Source: an uncultured Clostridia bacterium
GTDB lineage: Bacteria > Bacillota > Clostridia > TANB77 > CAG-508
DNA length: 64,000 nt
Assembly (NCBI GenBank): GCA_934141605.1
Contig: CAKPCL010000004.1
Span: 23,911-87,910, forward strand
Reading direction: 5' to 3'
The position numbers and the translations under genes were made by a program. Shown piece after piece: positions 38,447-47,978 of the stretch. Position 1 is the first letter of the stretch. Every line of letters begins with the position of its first letter. Under the pieces are notes generated by a model. It saw only the letters and a list, made by a program, of their open reading frames with translations. It did not search any database and was not told where the DNA came from.

Positions 38447-39275
38447 AAATAAATTTTTGATAAACCTCATTTTTATTTAAATTTCTATCTTTAGCAACTT
38501 TTTTTATAATTTCTTTTTTACTAAATCCTTGACTTTCATAAAACTTATAATGGTCCTCTATACTTAAATTATTTAATTCATTTTCCTCAACTAAATTACT
38601 ATTTCCTTCTATAATTAAAACAATTTCACCTTTTATTCCTTGTGTTTTTTCAATTAAATCATCAATATTTCCTCGTATAAATTCTTCATGAATTTTTGTA
38701 ATTTCCCTTGCTAAAACAATTTTTCTATCCTGATTTAATATTTGCTTTAAATCTCTTAGAGTAGTTTCAAGTTTGTGTGGAGCTTCATAAATTATTACTG
38801 TTTTATTAGATTTTTCTATTTCTTCCAACTTATTTTTTCTTAATTTTTTATTTAATGGTAAAAAACCTAAAAAAGCAAATTCCTTTGTATCAATTCCTGA
38901 ACAAATTAAAGAATTAATCATTGCACATGCCCCTGGAATTGGAACTATATTTATTTCTAGTTCTATACATTTTTTTATAATTTCTTCTCCAGGATCACAA
39001 ATCCCAGGAGTACCAGCATCAGAAACCAGCGCTATATTTTTACCTTCCATTAATTTTTCTATTAAAACATCTGATTTTACATCTTCATTATGCCTATGAT
39101 AACTAATTAAAGATTTAGATATTTCAAAATGATTTAATAACTTTAATGTATTCCTTGTATCTTCTGCTGCAATTAAATCCACTTCTTTTAAAATTCTTAT
39201 TGCTCTTAATGTAATATCTTCTAAATTTCCAATAGGTGTTGCAACAATATATAATGTTCCATTTTTATTTTCCAT
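38445..39275 (-). CDS. rsmI: 16S rRNA (cytidine1402-2'-O)-methyltransferase
   Basis: 276 residues. Tetrapyrrole-methylase fold: IVATPIGNLEDITLRAI, AAEDTR, ALVSDAGTPGICDPG, VPIPGACAMI, FLGFLP. Methylates C1402 in the ribosomal P site. Follows trmN6 by 18 nt. Confidence 0.96.
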   Translation of the reverse strand: MENKNGTLYIVATPIGNLEDITLRAIRILKEVDLIAAEDTRNTLKLLNHFEISKSLISYHRHNEDVKSDVLIEKLMEGKNIALVSDAGTPGICDPGEEIIKKCIELEINIVPIPGACAMINSLICSGIDTKEFAFLGFLPLNKKLRKNKLEEIEKSNKTVIIYEAPHKLETTLRDLKQILNQDRKIVLAREITKIHEEFIRGNIDDLIEKTQGIKGEIVLIIEGNSNLVEENELNNLSIEDHYKFYESQGFSKKEIIKKVAKDRNLNKNEVYQKFI

Positions 39276-39293
39276 TTTAAATCAATTAACCTC

Positions 39294-40037
39294 CTACATT
39301 TTATTATATATTTTTAATATTTCATCAGTATATGAACCATCATTTTTATAAATATATAAATTTTCTCTAAATTTTAAATACTCTCCCCCATTTTTTACTC
39401 CTTTTACCAAAACCATTTTAGGAGGATTTTTTTCATTTGAAAAAACCATTCTAATTTCTTTAGGTTCAATTTTATATTTTCTCATTAAAGAAAATATATC
39501 AACAAGTCTATCTGGTCTATGAACCATATAAAATTCCCCTTTACATTTTAAAAGCTTACTAGAAATCTTAATAAAATCTTCTAAATCCGCCAAAATTTCA
39601 TGTCTTGAAATTAATTTTTTTTCTGCCTCATTTATAACTCCTGTATTCTGCTTTTTATATGGTGGATTTGTTACAATAACATCAAAAGAATTCTTTTCTA
39701 AAACATTCTCTAAATTTAAAATATTTTCATTTATAACTTCAAATTTATTTTCTAAATTATTTAATTTAGCACTTCTACATGCCATATCATATACTTCTTC
39801 TTGTACTTCAACTCCAATAATTTTCTTTAACTCTGTTTTTTCACATAGTAAAATTGAAATAATGCCTGTACCTGTTCCTAAATCTAATACCTTTGAATTT
39901 TTTTTAATATTTTTCGCAAAATCAGACAATAACACAGCATCTATCCCAAAACAAAATCCTTCTTCATTTTGAATTATCTTTAAATTATTAAATTCCAAAT
40001 CGTCTATTCTTTCATTTTCTTTTAATTCTATATTCAT
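39294..40037 (-). CDS. tRNA1(Val) adenine-N6-methyltransferase-like protein
   Basis: 247 residues from the ATG at 40037, preceded by AAAGGAAAAAAG; the upstream ATG at 40079 has no ribosome site. Motifs: VLDLGTGTGIISILL (SAM binding) and VTNPPY (N6-adenine catalytic NPPY). This is the TrmN6/YabB family. Forms an operon with rsmI. Confidence 0.9.
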   Translation of the reverse strand: MNIELKENERIDDLEFNNLKIIQNEEGFCFGIDAVLLSDFAKNIKKNSKVLDLGTGTGIISILLCEKTELKKIIGVEVQEEVYDMACRSAKLNNLENKFEVINENILNLENVLEKNSFDVIVTNPPYKKQNTGVINEAEKKLISRHEILADLEDFIKISSKLLKCKGEFYMVHRPDRLVDIFSLMRKYKIEPKEIRMVFSNEKNPPKMVLVKGVKNGGEYLKFRENLYIYKNDGSYTDEILKIYNKM

Positions 40038-40166
40038 CTTTTTTCCTTTTATTTTTAATGTTCTTTTATAATATATCATAAATTTAAATTTTCATCAACC
40101 AACTATAATTCACTTAATAACTTGTTTTAGAATATAATATATAAAAAAACGAAAGGATTTAAATTT

Positions 40167-40412
40167 ATGCCAAGTTTATATAGATGTGAACACTCTCAGA
40201 TGCCTAAAAAAGTGCCTCCTCCACCTCCACCTCCTCCAAAGCCTCCGAAACCCACAAAACCTGCTAGTCCACCTAAACCACTAAAAAAGAAAAAATTAAG
40301 TTTTAAAACCTGCAAAAAAAATACTATTAACTCTCTTTATGAAGTTGAACATTTTTTAAGAAATTTTAATAGCTTTTCCAAATATATAAAATTATATAAA
40401 ATATTAAAATAA
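40167..40412 (+). CDS. Small polyproline protein
   Basis: 81 residues with a run of eight prolines (about 17-24), then K/P repeats (PKPPKPTKP) and a basic, lysine-rich C-terminal half. GAAAGGA lies a dozen bases before the ATG. No family recognised. Prolines are spelt with CCT/CCA/CCG mixtures, so the run is under coding constraint rather than a DNA slippage tract. Translation would need EF-P. Could be a spore coat or surface protein, or a basic nucleic-acid-binding protein; I cannot tell. Confidence 0.55.
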   Translation: MPSLYRCEHSQMPKKVPPPPPPPPKPPKPTKPASPPKPLKKKKLSFKTCKKNTINSLYEVEHFLRNFNSFSKYIKLYKILK

Positions 40413-40416
40413 TAAT

Positions 40417-40444
40417 GTCCCAAAAGAGCAATCTCTTATGGGGC
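40417..40444. terminator. Hairpin between the polyproline gene and the gerM-like gene
   Basis: GTCCCAAAAGAG pairs imperfectly with CTCTTATGGGGC around CAAT; weakly T-rich on the minus-strand side. It overlaps the gerM-like stop codon. Confidence 0.4.
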
Positions 40445-40972
40445 ATATTCATCTTTAAATTCATCACTTATCTGTCCATTAATTAAAATTTTAACTTTAT
40501 TAACTTCATTCAATTCAGTAACAGTATTAACAATTGATTTTATTAAATTTTCTTTTTCTTTGCTATCATCTTTATTATAATTAAGCAATTCACTTGAAAA
40601 ATCTAAAGTTAAGCACTCACCTTCTAAAGAAGAATTCAATATTTTAGTATTCTCTGGAATAACACTTTTAAGTTTATCATTTTTAGGCCCATTAATTAGT
40701 AATTCAATTAAAATATTATATGGTGATTGTATAAGTTCCTTCACATTAACTAATCTTGCTTCAGGTTTTAACACATTTGTCTCTTTATCCGGAAAATATA
40801 AACTTACTATAGTTTCTCTTAATTGTTCTTCAGAAATTTCTTCTTGTGGAATATACTCATTTTTTAGTTCGTTTTCTTTATTTTTCTTTACCATCTTAAT
40901 TGAAAAAAATCCAATAACAAAAATAATAATTAATAAAATTGTAAATAATAAAATAATTTTCTTGTTTTTCAT
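40436..40972 (-). CDS. GerM-domain membrane-anchored protein
   Basis: 178 residues. One N-terminal membrane segment (about 5-26) and a GerM domain (about 50-178) with SLYFPDKETNVLKPEARLV, ELINGP and LTLDFSSELL. GerM proteins form a ring-like structure in the SpoIIIA-SpoIIQ feeding-tube apparatus and affect sporulation/germination. Lacks the lipobox cysteine of Bacillus GerM. Confidence 0.82.
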   Translation of the reverse strand: MKNKKIILLFTILLIIIFVIGFFSIKMVKKNKENELKNEYIPQEEISEEQLRETIVSLYFPDKETNVLKPEARLVNVKELIQSPYNILIELLINGPKNDKLKSVIPENTKILNSSLEGECLTLDFSSELLNYNKDDSKEKENLIKSIVNTVTELNEVNKVKILINGQISDEFKDEYAP

Positions 40973-41083
40973 AATTTCCTCCTATTTTTAATATTTATAC
41001 TCAATTCTATTATTTGTTTGTCCAAAATATGCAAAAATTCAAGAATGAAATAAATTTTTAAAATTGTTTCCAAATTTTGACAT

Positions 41084-41112
41084 TTGACAAATTGCCCTTT
41101 TCCGTATAAAAT
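41084..41112 (+). promoter_or_regulatory. Promoter of the HgdC/HgdB-like gene
   Basis: TTGACA (41084-41089), 17-nt spacer, TAAAAT (41107-41112), 28 nt before the ATG. Confidence 0.75.
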
Positions 41113-41139
41113 TAGGACTATAAAAAGGAGTAATGTAAT

Positions 41140-44100
41140 ATGGATAAGATTTTACATGTCGGATTAGATGTTGGTTCAACAACAGTAAAAATAATAGTTA
41201 TGGATAAAAACCAAAATACTATATATAAAAACTATCAAAGACACTTTTCAGATACAAAAAACACTGTATGTAATGTGCTAGAAAATTTAGCAACTATGTT
41301 TCCTGAAAACGAATTCACAATAGCACTTACAGGTTCAGGTGCAATGTCAGCAAGCAAATTTTTAGGAGTAGAATTTATACAAGAAGTAGTATCTTGCAAA
41401 AGAGCAGTAGAAAAATATATTCCACAAACTAATGTTGTAATAGAACTAGGCGGAGAAGACGCAAAAATAATTTATTTTGATAAATCAATTGAACAAAGAA
41501 TGAATGGTACATGTGCCGGTGGAACAGGAGCATTTTTAGATCAAATGGCTTCATTACTTCACACAGACACTGCTGGTATTAATGAACTTGCAAAAAGCTA
41601 TCAAACTATATATCCAATAGCTTCAAGATGTGGAGTTTTTGCAAAAACTGATATACAGCCATTAATAAATGAAGGTGCAGCAAAAGAAGATATAGCAGCA
41701 TCAATATTTCAAGCTGTTGTTAATCAAACAATTAGTGGTTTAGCCTGCGGAAGACCTATTAGAGGAAATGTAGCATTTTTAGGTGGTCCTTTAAGTTACT
41801 TACCAGAATTGAGAAAAAGATTTATAGAAACTCTTAATTTAACTTCTGAAGAAGTAATAGTACCCGAAGAAGCCCATTTATTAGTAGCTAAAGGTGCAGC
41901 CCTTGATTCCCTAAACACTAAACCTATAACAGTAGAGGAATTAAAACAAAAAATAGAAAATTTAAGAACTTCACAAGATAATACCACACACCCAATCGAA
42001 CCATTATTTATCAATGAAGAAGATTATAAAAACTTTAAAGAAAGACATGATAAATCAAAAGTAGCAAAAACTGAAATTTCCACATATGAAGGTGATTGTT
42101 ACCTTGGAATTGACGCAGGTTCTACAACTACAAAACTAGTATTAATTGATAAAAATGGTAACTTGCTATATTCATTATATGGTAGTAATGAAGGCAACCC
42201 TTTAAAAAGTGTTATGGGTATGCTTAAAAAACTATATGAAGTTCTACCAGAAAAAGCCATTTTAAGATATAGTGGTGTCACAGGATATGGAGAAAAATTA
42301 ATACAAACAGCATTAAATGTTGATTTAAATGAAATTGAAACAATAGCACACTATACAGCAGCCAAACAATTTGAGCCAGATGTCACAGCAATAATTGACA
42401 TTGGTGGACAAGATATGAAATACATTAAAATGAAAAATGGTGTAATTGACAATATAATGTTAAATGAAGCTTGTTCTTCAGGTTGCGGTTCATTTATTGA
42501 AACCTTTGCAAAAAGTTTGAATTTAGAAATATCAGAATTTGTAAAAGAAGCAATAAATGCTAAAAGACCTGTTGATTTAGGTTCAAGATGCACAGTCTTT
42601 ATGAACTCAAAAATTAAACAAGCTCAAAAAGAAGGCTATACTGTTGGTGACATATCAAGCGGACTTTCATATTCAGTTATCAAAAACGCTATTCAAAAAG
42701 TCATGAAAGTTAGGGATACTGCCACTTTAGGTGACCATATTGTAGTACAAGGTGGAACCTTTTACAATGATGCCGTATTAAGAGCCTTTGAAAAAATAGT
42801 TGGTAAAAATGTAATAAGACCAGACATTGCAGGACTAATGGGTGCATACGGAATGGCATTACTTTCCAAAGAACAATATGAATCAAACTTAGATATGGAA
42901 TACAAATCAACTATACTAAAATCTGATGAATTAGATAAATTAGAAATAAAAGTAACACACACTCGTTGCAATAATTGTGAAAATCATTGCAAATTAACCA
43001 TAAATAAATTCAGTAACGGTTCAATACATGTATCAGGAAATCGTTGTGAAAAAGGTGCTGGAGTTGTAGCTCCTAAAAAGAATTTACCAAACTTGGTGCA
43101 ATACAAATATCAAAGAATATTTGACTACAAACCATTAGAAGAACAATACGCAACAAGAGGAACTATAGGAATTCCAAGAGTTTTAAATATGTATGAAGAC
43201 TATCCTTTCTGGTTCACATTTTTTACAAATTTAGGCTTTAGAGTAATTATATCAGACAAAAGCACTAGAAAAACATATGAAAAAGGTATGGAATCTATGC
43301 CATCTGAATCAGTTTGTTATCCAGCAAAACTATCTCATGGTCATATTGAAAACCTAATTGAAAAAGGAATAAAAACAATATTCTACCCTTGTATGCCATA
43401 TTCAAGAAAAGAGTATAAAAAAGCCGACAATCATTATAATTGCCCTATAGTAATTTCATATTCAGAAGTATTAAAAAACAATGTTGAAAATATAAAAGCC
43501 AATAACATTAAATTTATAAACCCATTTTTACCTTTCGATACAAAAAATCTTGTTAAAAAGGTTCAAGAATTAGATGAGTTTAAAGAATATAATTTTACAA
43601 AACAAGAATTAATGGAGGCAGCAGAAAAAGCTGAAGCCGAATACCAAAAATGTAAAAAAGACATTAGAGACAAAGGTACTGAAACAGTAAGGTATATTGA
43701 AGAAAACAATTTAAGAGGAATTGTTTTAGCAGGAAGACCATATCACATAGACCCTGAAATAAACCATGGTATTGATACATTAATCACATCACTTGGATTA
43801 TGTGTTTTAACAGAAGATAGTGTTTCTGACAAAGCAGAAGCAAAGCGTCCAATAAGAGTTGTTGATCAATGGGTATTTCATGCTAGATTATATGCAGCTG
43901 CTGACTTTGTTGGAAAACATGACAATTTAGAATTAATTCAATTAAACTCATTTGGTTGTGGAGTTGACGCAGTTACAACAGATCAAGTTGAAGAAATATT
44001 ATCAAGTTACGATAAAATGTACACTTTAATAAAAATAGACGAAGTAAACAATTTAGGCGCTGTTAGAATTCGTATACGCTCACTTTTAGCAAGTATGAAT

Positions 44101-45462
44101 AAAAGAATCTCTAAAAAAGAAGAAGAAAAAGACCTTGGAGACTACGGAATAAAGAAAAAAATCTTTACTAAAGAAATGAGAAAAGATTATACAATACTTT
44201 GTCCTCAAATGGCCCCAATTCACTTTGAACTAATTGAAGCCGCCGTACAAGAATCAGGATATAAACTTGAATTGTTAAGAGATTGTACTCAACACACAGT
44301 AGAAACAGGATTAAAATATGTAAATAATGACGCATGTTATCCTTCAATACTAGTAACAGGTCAAATGATTGAAGCCCTAGAGTCTGGAAAATACGACTTA
44401 AATAAAACGGCATTAATCATGTCTCAAACAGGTGGAGGCTGTAGAGCTACAAACTATATAGGCTTTATAAGGAAAGCACTTAAAGATGCTGGATTTAGTA
44501 ATATACCAGTTATATCATTTAATGTTGTTGGTATGGAAAAAATGCCTGGATTTAAACTAACACCAAAAATGATTGAAAGAATGATTAAATCTGTAATCTA
44601 TGCTGATTTATTACAAAAGGTCTTAACAAAAAATAGAGCATATGAATTAAATAAAGGTGAAACTCAAAAATTATACACTGAATGGTTAGAAAAATGCAAA
44701 AAACTTGTTAGACATTCTACAAATAAAGAATTTAAGCAAAGCATTTATGATATAGTAAATGATTTTGAAAAAATACAATTAGATACAAGCATTAAAAAGC
44801 CTAAGGTTGGAATTGTTGGAGAAGTTTTAATTAAATACCACCCCTTTGGAAATAATTTTGTTGCAGATATGCTTGAAAAAGAAGGTGCTGAAGTAATTTT
44901 ACCTGATTTTATGGGATTTGTTAAATTTATGGCAACACATAAAATTACATTTAATAATTTATTAAATATAAATAAGACTTCTAGCAAGATAAGTAAGTTA
45001 GCAATAAAATTAATAGATATATTAGAAAAAGATGTAAAATTAGCGTTAGCTAGCTCTTCTAAGGGTTATTTACAACCATGTGATATTTGGCACTTAGAAG
45101 ATAAAGTTAAAGATGTTTTATCTATTGGAAATCAAACTGGTGAAGGTTGGTTCTTAACAGCAGAAATGATTGAATATATGGAACATGATATTCCTAATAT
45201 TATATGTGTTCAACCTTTTGCATGTTTACCAAATCATGTTGTTGGTAAGGGTGTTATTAAAACTATTAGACAAATGTATCCTGATGCTAATATTTCTCCT
45301 GTTGATTATGATCCTGGTGCTAGTGAGACTAATCAGGCTAATAGAATAAAATTGTTAATGACTGTGGCTAAAGATAATTTAAAAAGGCAGGAAAATGAGA
45401 AAAAAATTTTGGAAAAAGAAAATTGTGAAAATTCTATAAAACAGGAAAATGAAACAGTGTAA
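41140..45462 (+). CDS. Giant acyl-CoA dehydratase activase-related protein (two ASKHA domains plus HgdB-like part)
   Basis: 1440 residues in one frame. Two BadF/HgdC-type ATPase domains (about 1-265 and 325-585), each with the phosphate loop (LDVGSTTVK; IDAGSTTTK) and both cluster cysteines (GTCAGGTGAF and SRCGVF; EACSSGCGSF and SRCTVF). Then a cysteine-rich segment (CNNCENHC), a DUF2229 region and a C-terminal HgdA/HgdB-like part (AGRPYHIDPEINHG, MSQTGGGCRATNY). HgdC uses ATP to inject an electron into 2-hydroxyacyl-CoA dehydratases. These fused proteins are widespread in Clostridia and their substrate is not known. No CGG codon in 1440 codons. Confidence 0.9.
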   Translation: MDKILHVGLDVGSTTVKIIVMDKNQNTIYKNYQRHFSDTKNTVCNVLENLATMFPENEFTIALTGSGAMSASKFLGVEFIQEVVSCKRAVEKYIPQTNVVIELGGEDAKIIYFDKSIEQRMNGTCAGGTGAFLDQMASLLHTDTAGINELAKSYQTIYPIASRCGVFAKTDIQPLINEGAAKEDIAASIFQAVVNQTISGLACGRPIRGNVAFLGGPLSYLPELRKRFIETLNLTSEEVIVPEEAHLLVAKGAALDSLNTKPITVEELKQKIENLRTSQDNTTHPIEPLFINEEDYKNFKERHDKSKVAKTEISTYEGDCYLGIDAGSTTTKLVLIDKNGNLLYSLYGSNEGNPLKSVMGMLKKLYEVLPEKAILRYSGVTGYGEKLIQTALNVDLNEIETIAHYTAAKQFEPDVTAIIDIGGQDMKYIKMKNGVIDNIMLNEACSSGCGSFIETFAKSLNLEISEFVKEAINAKRPVDLGSRCTVFMNSKIKQAQKEGYTVGDISSGLSYSVIKNAIQKVMKVRDTATLGDHIVVQGGTFYNDAVLRAFEKIVGKNVIRPDIAGLMGAYGMALLSKEQYESNLDMEYKSTILKSDELDKLEIKVTHTRCNNCENHCKLTINKFSNGSIHVSGNRCEKGAGVVAPKKNLPNLVQYKYQRIFDYKPLEEQYATRGTIGIPRVLNMYEDYPFWFTFFTNLGFRVIISDKSTRKTYEKGMESMPSESVCYPAKLSHGHIENLIEKGIKTIFYPCMPYSRKEYKKADNHYNCPIVISYSEVLKNNVENIKANNIKFINPFLPFDTKNLVKKVQELDEFKEYNFTKQELMEAAEKAEAEYQKCKKDIRDKGTETVRYIEENNLRGIVLAGRPYHIDPEINHGIDTLITSLGLCVLTEDSVSDKAEAKRPIRVVDQWVFHARLYAAADFVGKHDNLELIQLNSFGCGVDAVTTDQVEEILSSYDKMYTLIKIDEVNNLGAVRIRIRSLLASMNKRISKKEEEKDLGDYGIKKKIFTKEMRKDYTILCPQMAPIHFELIEAAVQESGYKLELLRDCTQHTVETGLKYVNNDACYPSILVTGQMIEALESGKYDLNKTALIMSQTGGGCRATNYIGFIRKALKDAGFSNIPVISFNVVGMEKMPGFKLTPKMIERMIKSVIYADLLQKVLTKNRAYELNKGETQKLYTEWLEKCKKLVRHSTNKEFKQSIYDIVNDFEKIQLDTSIKKPKVGIVGEVLIKYHPFGNNFVADMLEKEGAEVILPDFMGFVKFMATHKITFNNLLNINKTSSKISKLAIKLIDILEKDVKLALASSSKGYLQPCDIWHLEDKVKDVLSIGNQTGEGWFLTAEMIEYMEHDIPNIICVQPFACLPNHVVGKGVIKTIRQMYPDANISPVDYDPGASETNQANRIKLLMTVAKDNLKRQENEKKILEKENCENSIKQENETV

Positions 45463-45490
45463 AAGAACAGGATTGAAGTCCTGTTCTTTT
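45461..45490. terminator. Bidirectional terminator
   Basis: Perfect 12-bp stem (AAAAGAACAGGA/TCCTGTTCTTTT) between two convergent genes, with T residues on both sides. Confidence 0.85.
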
Positions 45491-45496
45491 TGTATA

Positions 45497-46363
45497 TTAC
45501 AACGATTTTATATTATTTTCTTTTAAAAACTTTTTAGTCTCATTATATCCCAATTCATAAAATTCATCTATTTTACTCATATCCAAAAGAGAAACCTTTT
45601 TACTTTTAATCTTTATAGAATAATCCATCCCATCAAGCTCATATTTAGAAAGCTCCTTTCCCATTAATTCAAAAGAACGAGAAGCTACATCAATTAAATT
45701 TTTACAACAATTTAAATCTACTTCATTTTCAAAAATAACACTTACTACCTTATCAGCACCTAAAAGTTTAACCTCACGCCAAGGCACATTTTCTCTAATT
45801 CCCCCATCAATTAATTTACTACCTTTATAATTACACGGAGAAAAAACAGCTGGGAAACTACAACTTGCCTGTACTGCCTTACCAATCTCTGCATCATTAC
45901 AAAAAACAGTATCATTAGAAAAAAACCTCATTTTTGAAGATGTAAAACACAATACTTCTCCTGTACACATGTTAACACTAGGAATAACTAATGGCATTTT
46001 TATATCTGAAACATTATAAATATTTTTTTCAGCACATACTTTATTAATTAATTTATTTATAGATTTTCCCGAATTTAAGCCATCTATTATTATTGTTCCA
46101 GTTGTAATTATTCCAAAAAATAATTTTAGAATATTTTTAAAATCAACATATTTTATATTTCTACAATACTTTTTAAAAATTTTATATATTTCATCTGGTT
46201 TATATCCAGAAGCATAAAGTGTAGCAACAATGCTTCCAGAAGATGTTCCACCTATATAATCAATTTTTATTTTACTCTCTTCCAGTGCTTTTAACACTCC
46301 TATATGTGCAGCACCTTTTACTCCACCACCTGATAAGGTTATACCTAAACTCATAATAATCAC
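45497..46363 (-). CDS. Patatin-like phospholipase (RssA type)
   Basis: 288 residues. Oxyanion hole GGGVKGAAHIG, nucleophile GTSSGS and the catalytic aspartate in DGGIRENVP. Serine lipid acyl hydrolase, cytoplasmic or membrane-associated. A single gene; substrate unknown. Confidence 0.9.
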   Translation of the reverse strand: MIIMSLGITLSGGGVKGAAHIGVLKALEESKIKIDYIGGTSSGSIVATLYASGYKPDEIYKIFKKYCRNIKYVDFKNILKLFFGIITTGTIIIDGLNSGKSINKLINKVCAEKNIYNVSDIKMPLVIPSVNMCTGEVLCFTSSKMRFFSNDTVFCNDAEIGKAVQASCSFPAVFSPCNYKGSKLIDGGIRENVPWREVKLLGADKVVSVIFENEVDLNCCKNLIDVASRSFELMGKELSKYELDGMDYSIKIKSKKVSLLDMSKIDEFYELGYNETKKFLKENNIKSL

Positions 46364-46433
46364 CTAATTTATAATATGAATTATATTTTTTATTGATTAT
46401 ATTTTTATTTATTTTTTAGTCATTAAAATAAAA

Positions 46434-46460
46434 TGTAACAATCTTAGTTTGATTGTTACA
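46434..46460. terminator. Hairpin after the Rpn-type gene
   Basis: Perfect 10-bp stem TGTAACAATC/GATTGTTACA with a 7-nt loop, between the Rpn-type stop and the patatin start; moderately T-rich on the minus strand. Confidence 0.6.
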
Positions 46461-46496
46461 TAAAAATTATATTTCAGTACTTTTTTATTTTTTATA

Positions 46497-47384
46497 TTAT
46501 AGGTCTTTAATTTCTTCAATTGATAAACCTGTAACTTTACATATTGTTTCATTAGTAATTTTTTGTTTTTTCATATTTTTTGCGATATCTATTTTTTCTT
46601 GTTTTGCTCCTTCATTAATTCCTTGCTCTACTCCTTGTTTTATTCCTTGCTTTATTCCTTGTTCTATTCCAGCCTTTAACCCTTTGTCATAACCAGCATC
46701 AGCAATAGCCTTTTTGTCCATTATGTATTTTTGTCTTAACTCTGTCAAATATCTTTCATGTTCATCTTGGCTTATTTCTTCTAATACTTTTTTTGCTTTA
46801 CCTATTTCTTTATTTTCTTTCATATCAACCACCTCTGGATTTTCTATAAATCTCACCCATGAGTTCAATCTTTGGTCTGTTTTTGCCTTATATCTGTTGA
46901 ACTTTGGTAATTCAATTATATAAATTTCCATTACATCTGTCAATATTATTTTTTGATATTCCTCTTCCCTTATATTCCATTTTGTTATGTATTTTTCTAT
47001 TTCTTTCAGTCCTTCTAGCTCATAATCTGTTATTAGTATAGCAATAGATTTTTCTAAATTTTCATAGTCTGCTCCTTGCTTTATGCTATTATTATACATT
47101 TTGCTCCAATAAAATAAGATTCTTTTTTCTATATTCTTTTTGTCCACTACTTGCATTTCTATATTGCAATTAATACAATTATCTATTTTTGCTTTTATGT
47201 CTAAAATTCCTACTTTATCATCTAATAAATCCTTTTCTAATATTGGATTACAATCTAATTTTAAATTACTTATAGATTTTTTTAATATTGAACTTAATAA
47301 AGCTGTGGTTATGTCTTCATTTCCTTCATAGCCAAATATTCTCCTAAAGACATAGTCTATTTTGGGGTTTAGTAAATTTTCTAT
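46497..47384 (-). CDS. Rpn/PD-(D/E)XK nuclease-family protein lacking a standard start codon
   Basis: The frame continues upstream of the first ATG (47156) through NPKIDYVFRRIFGYEGNEDI and other conserved N-terminal parts of the Rpn (transposase_31-like) family, and the catalytic segments LDIKAKI and NIEMQVV lie around that ATG. A full-length protein of ~295 residues would begin at 47384, where an AAGAAGGA site stands 7-8 nt before an ATA codon instead of ATG. Near the C-terminus there is a repeat of GI(E/K)QG units. These proteins promote RecA-independent recombination and are often mobile. Either ATA is used poorly or the gene is newly dead. Confidence 0.7.
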   Translation of the reverse strand: MENLLNPKIDYVFRRIFGYEGNEDITTALLSSILKKSISNLKLDCNPILEKDLLDDKVGILDIKAKIDNCINCNIEMQVVDKKNIEKRILFYWSKMYNNSIKQGADYENLEKSIAILITDYELEGLKEIEKYITKWNIREEEYQKIILTDVMEIYIIELPKFNRYKAKTDQRLNSWVRFIENPEVVDMKENKEIGKAKKVLEEISQDEHERYLTELRQKYIMDKKAIADAGYDKGLKAGIEQGIKQGIKQGVEQGINEGAKQEKIDIAKNMKKQKITNETICKVTGLSIEEIKDL

Positions 47385-47532
47385 AACACATTCCTTCTTT
47401 CTTTTATTTTTTGTTTAAGTTTTGAATTTTGGGCAGAATTGCCTGAATTTTGATTTAATTTTTTCTGAAATATAAATTTTATATATATTAACATATTTCT
47501 TTTTATATTACAACATATTTTAATATAAAATA

Positions 47533-47564
47533 CAAAAAAATATCTCTACTTAAATAAGTAGAGA
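47533..47564 (-). terminator. Terminator of the small membrane protein gene
   Basis: TCTCTACTTA/TAAGTAGAGA-type stem followed on the minus strand by seven T residues. Confidence 0.8.
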
Positions 47565-47585
47565 CATAGTTAGTTTGTTCCCGGT

Positions 47586-47861
47586 TTAAATACCACTAAA
47601 AGCACAATAAAGTAAAATTAAAAAAATAATACATGCGACAATGCTAAAAAAATACAAGCAAATTATTGCAAATAAAATTATAAGTGCTACAAATATTAAA
47701 ATAAAAATACAAATTAATACCTTCTTTTCAACACTATTGTTTTCATCAAAAATGACAATGATAAGAACTATAAATGCAATAACACATACAACACCTATAA
47801 CAAATGGAATCAATGGTGCAACAAAAACTTGAAAAATACTACTTAATACCCGGTCTAACAT
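47586..47861 (-). CDS. Small membrane protein (contains an in-frame CGG)
   Basis: 91 residues, two or three very hydrophobic segments (about 14-38 and 48-90) with a short charged loop DENNSVEKK. AAGGAGG ribosome site before the ATG. Codon 4 is CGG (47850-47852); a +1 shift there would give GGG TAT TAA, a 5-residue peptide, so CGG must be read in frame if the membrane protein is made. No family recognised. Monocistronic, with its own terminator. Confidence 0.6.
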   Translation of the reverse strand: MLDRVLSSIFQVFVAPLIPFVIGVVCVIAFIVLIIVIFDENNSVEKKVLICIFILIFVALIILFAIICLYFFSIVACIIFLILLYCAFSGI

Positions 47862-47978
47862 TTTTTAACCTCCTTAATTATAAAAAAGTTTATTAGTTAC
47901 TAACTACATATGTAATAACACATTTTATAAAAAATTTCAAATATTTTCCATTTTATATAATTCAGGATTTTATTTAAA

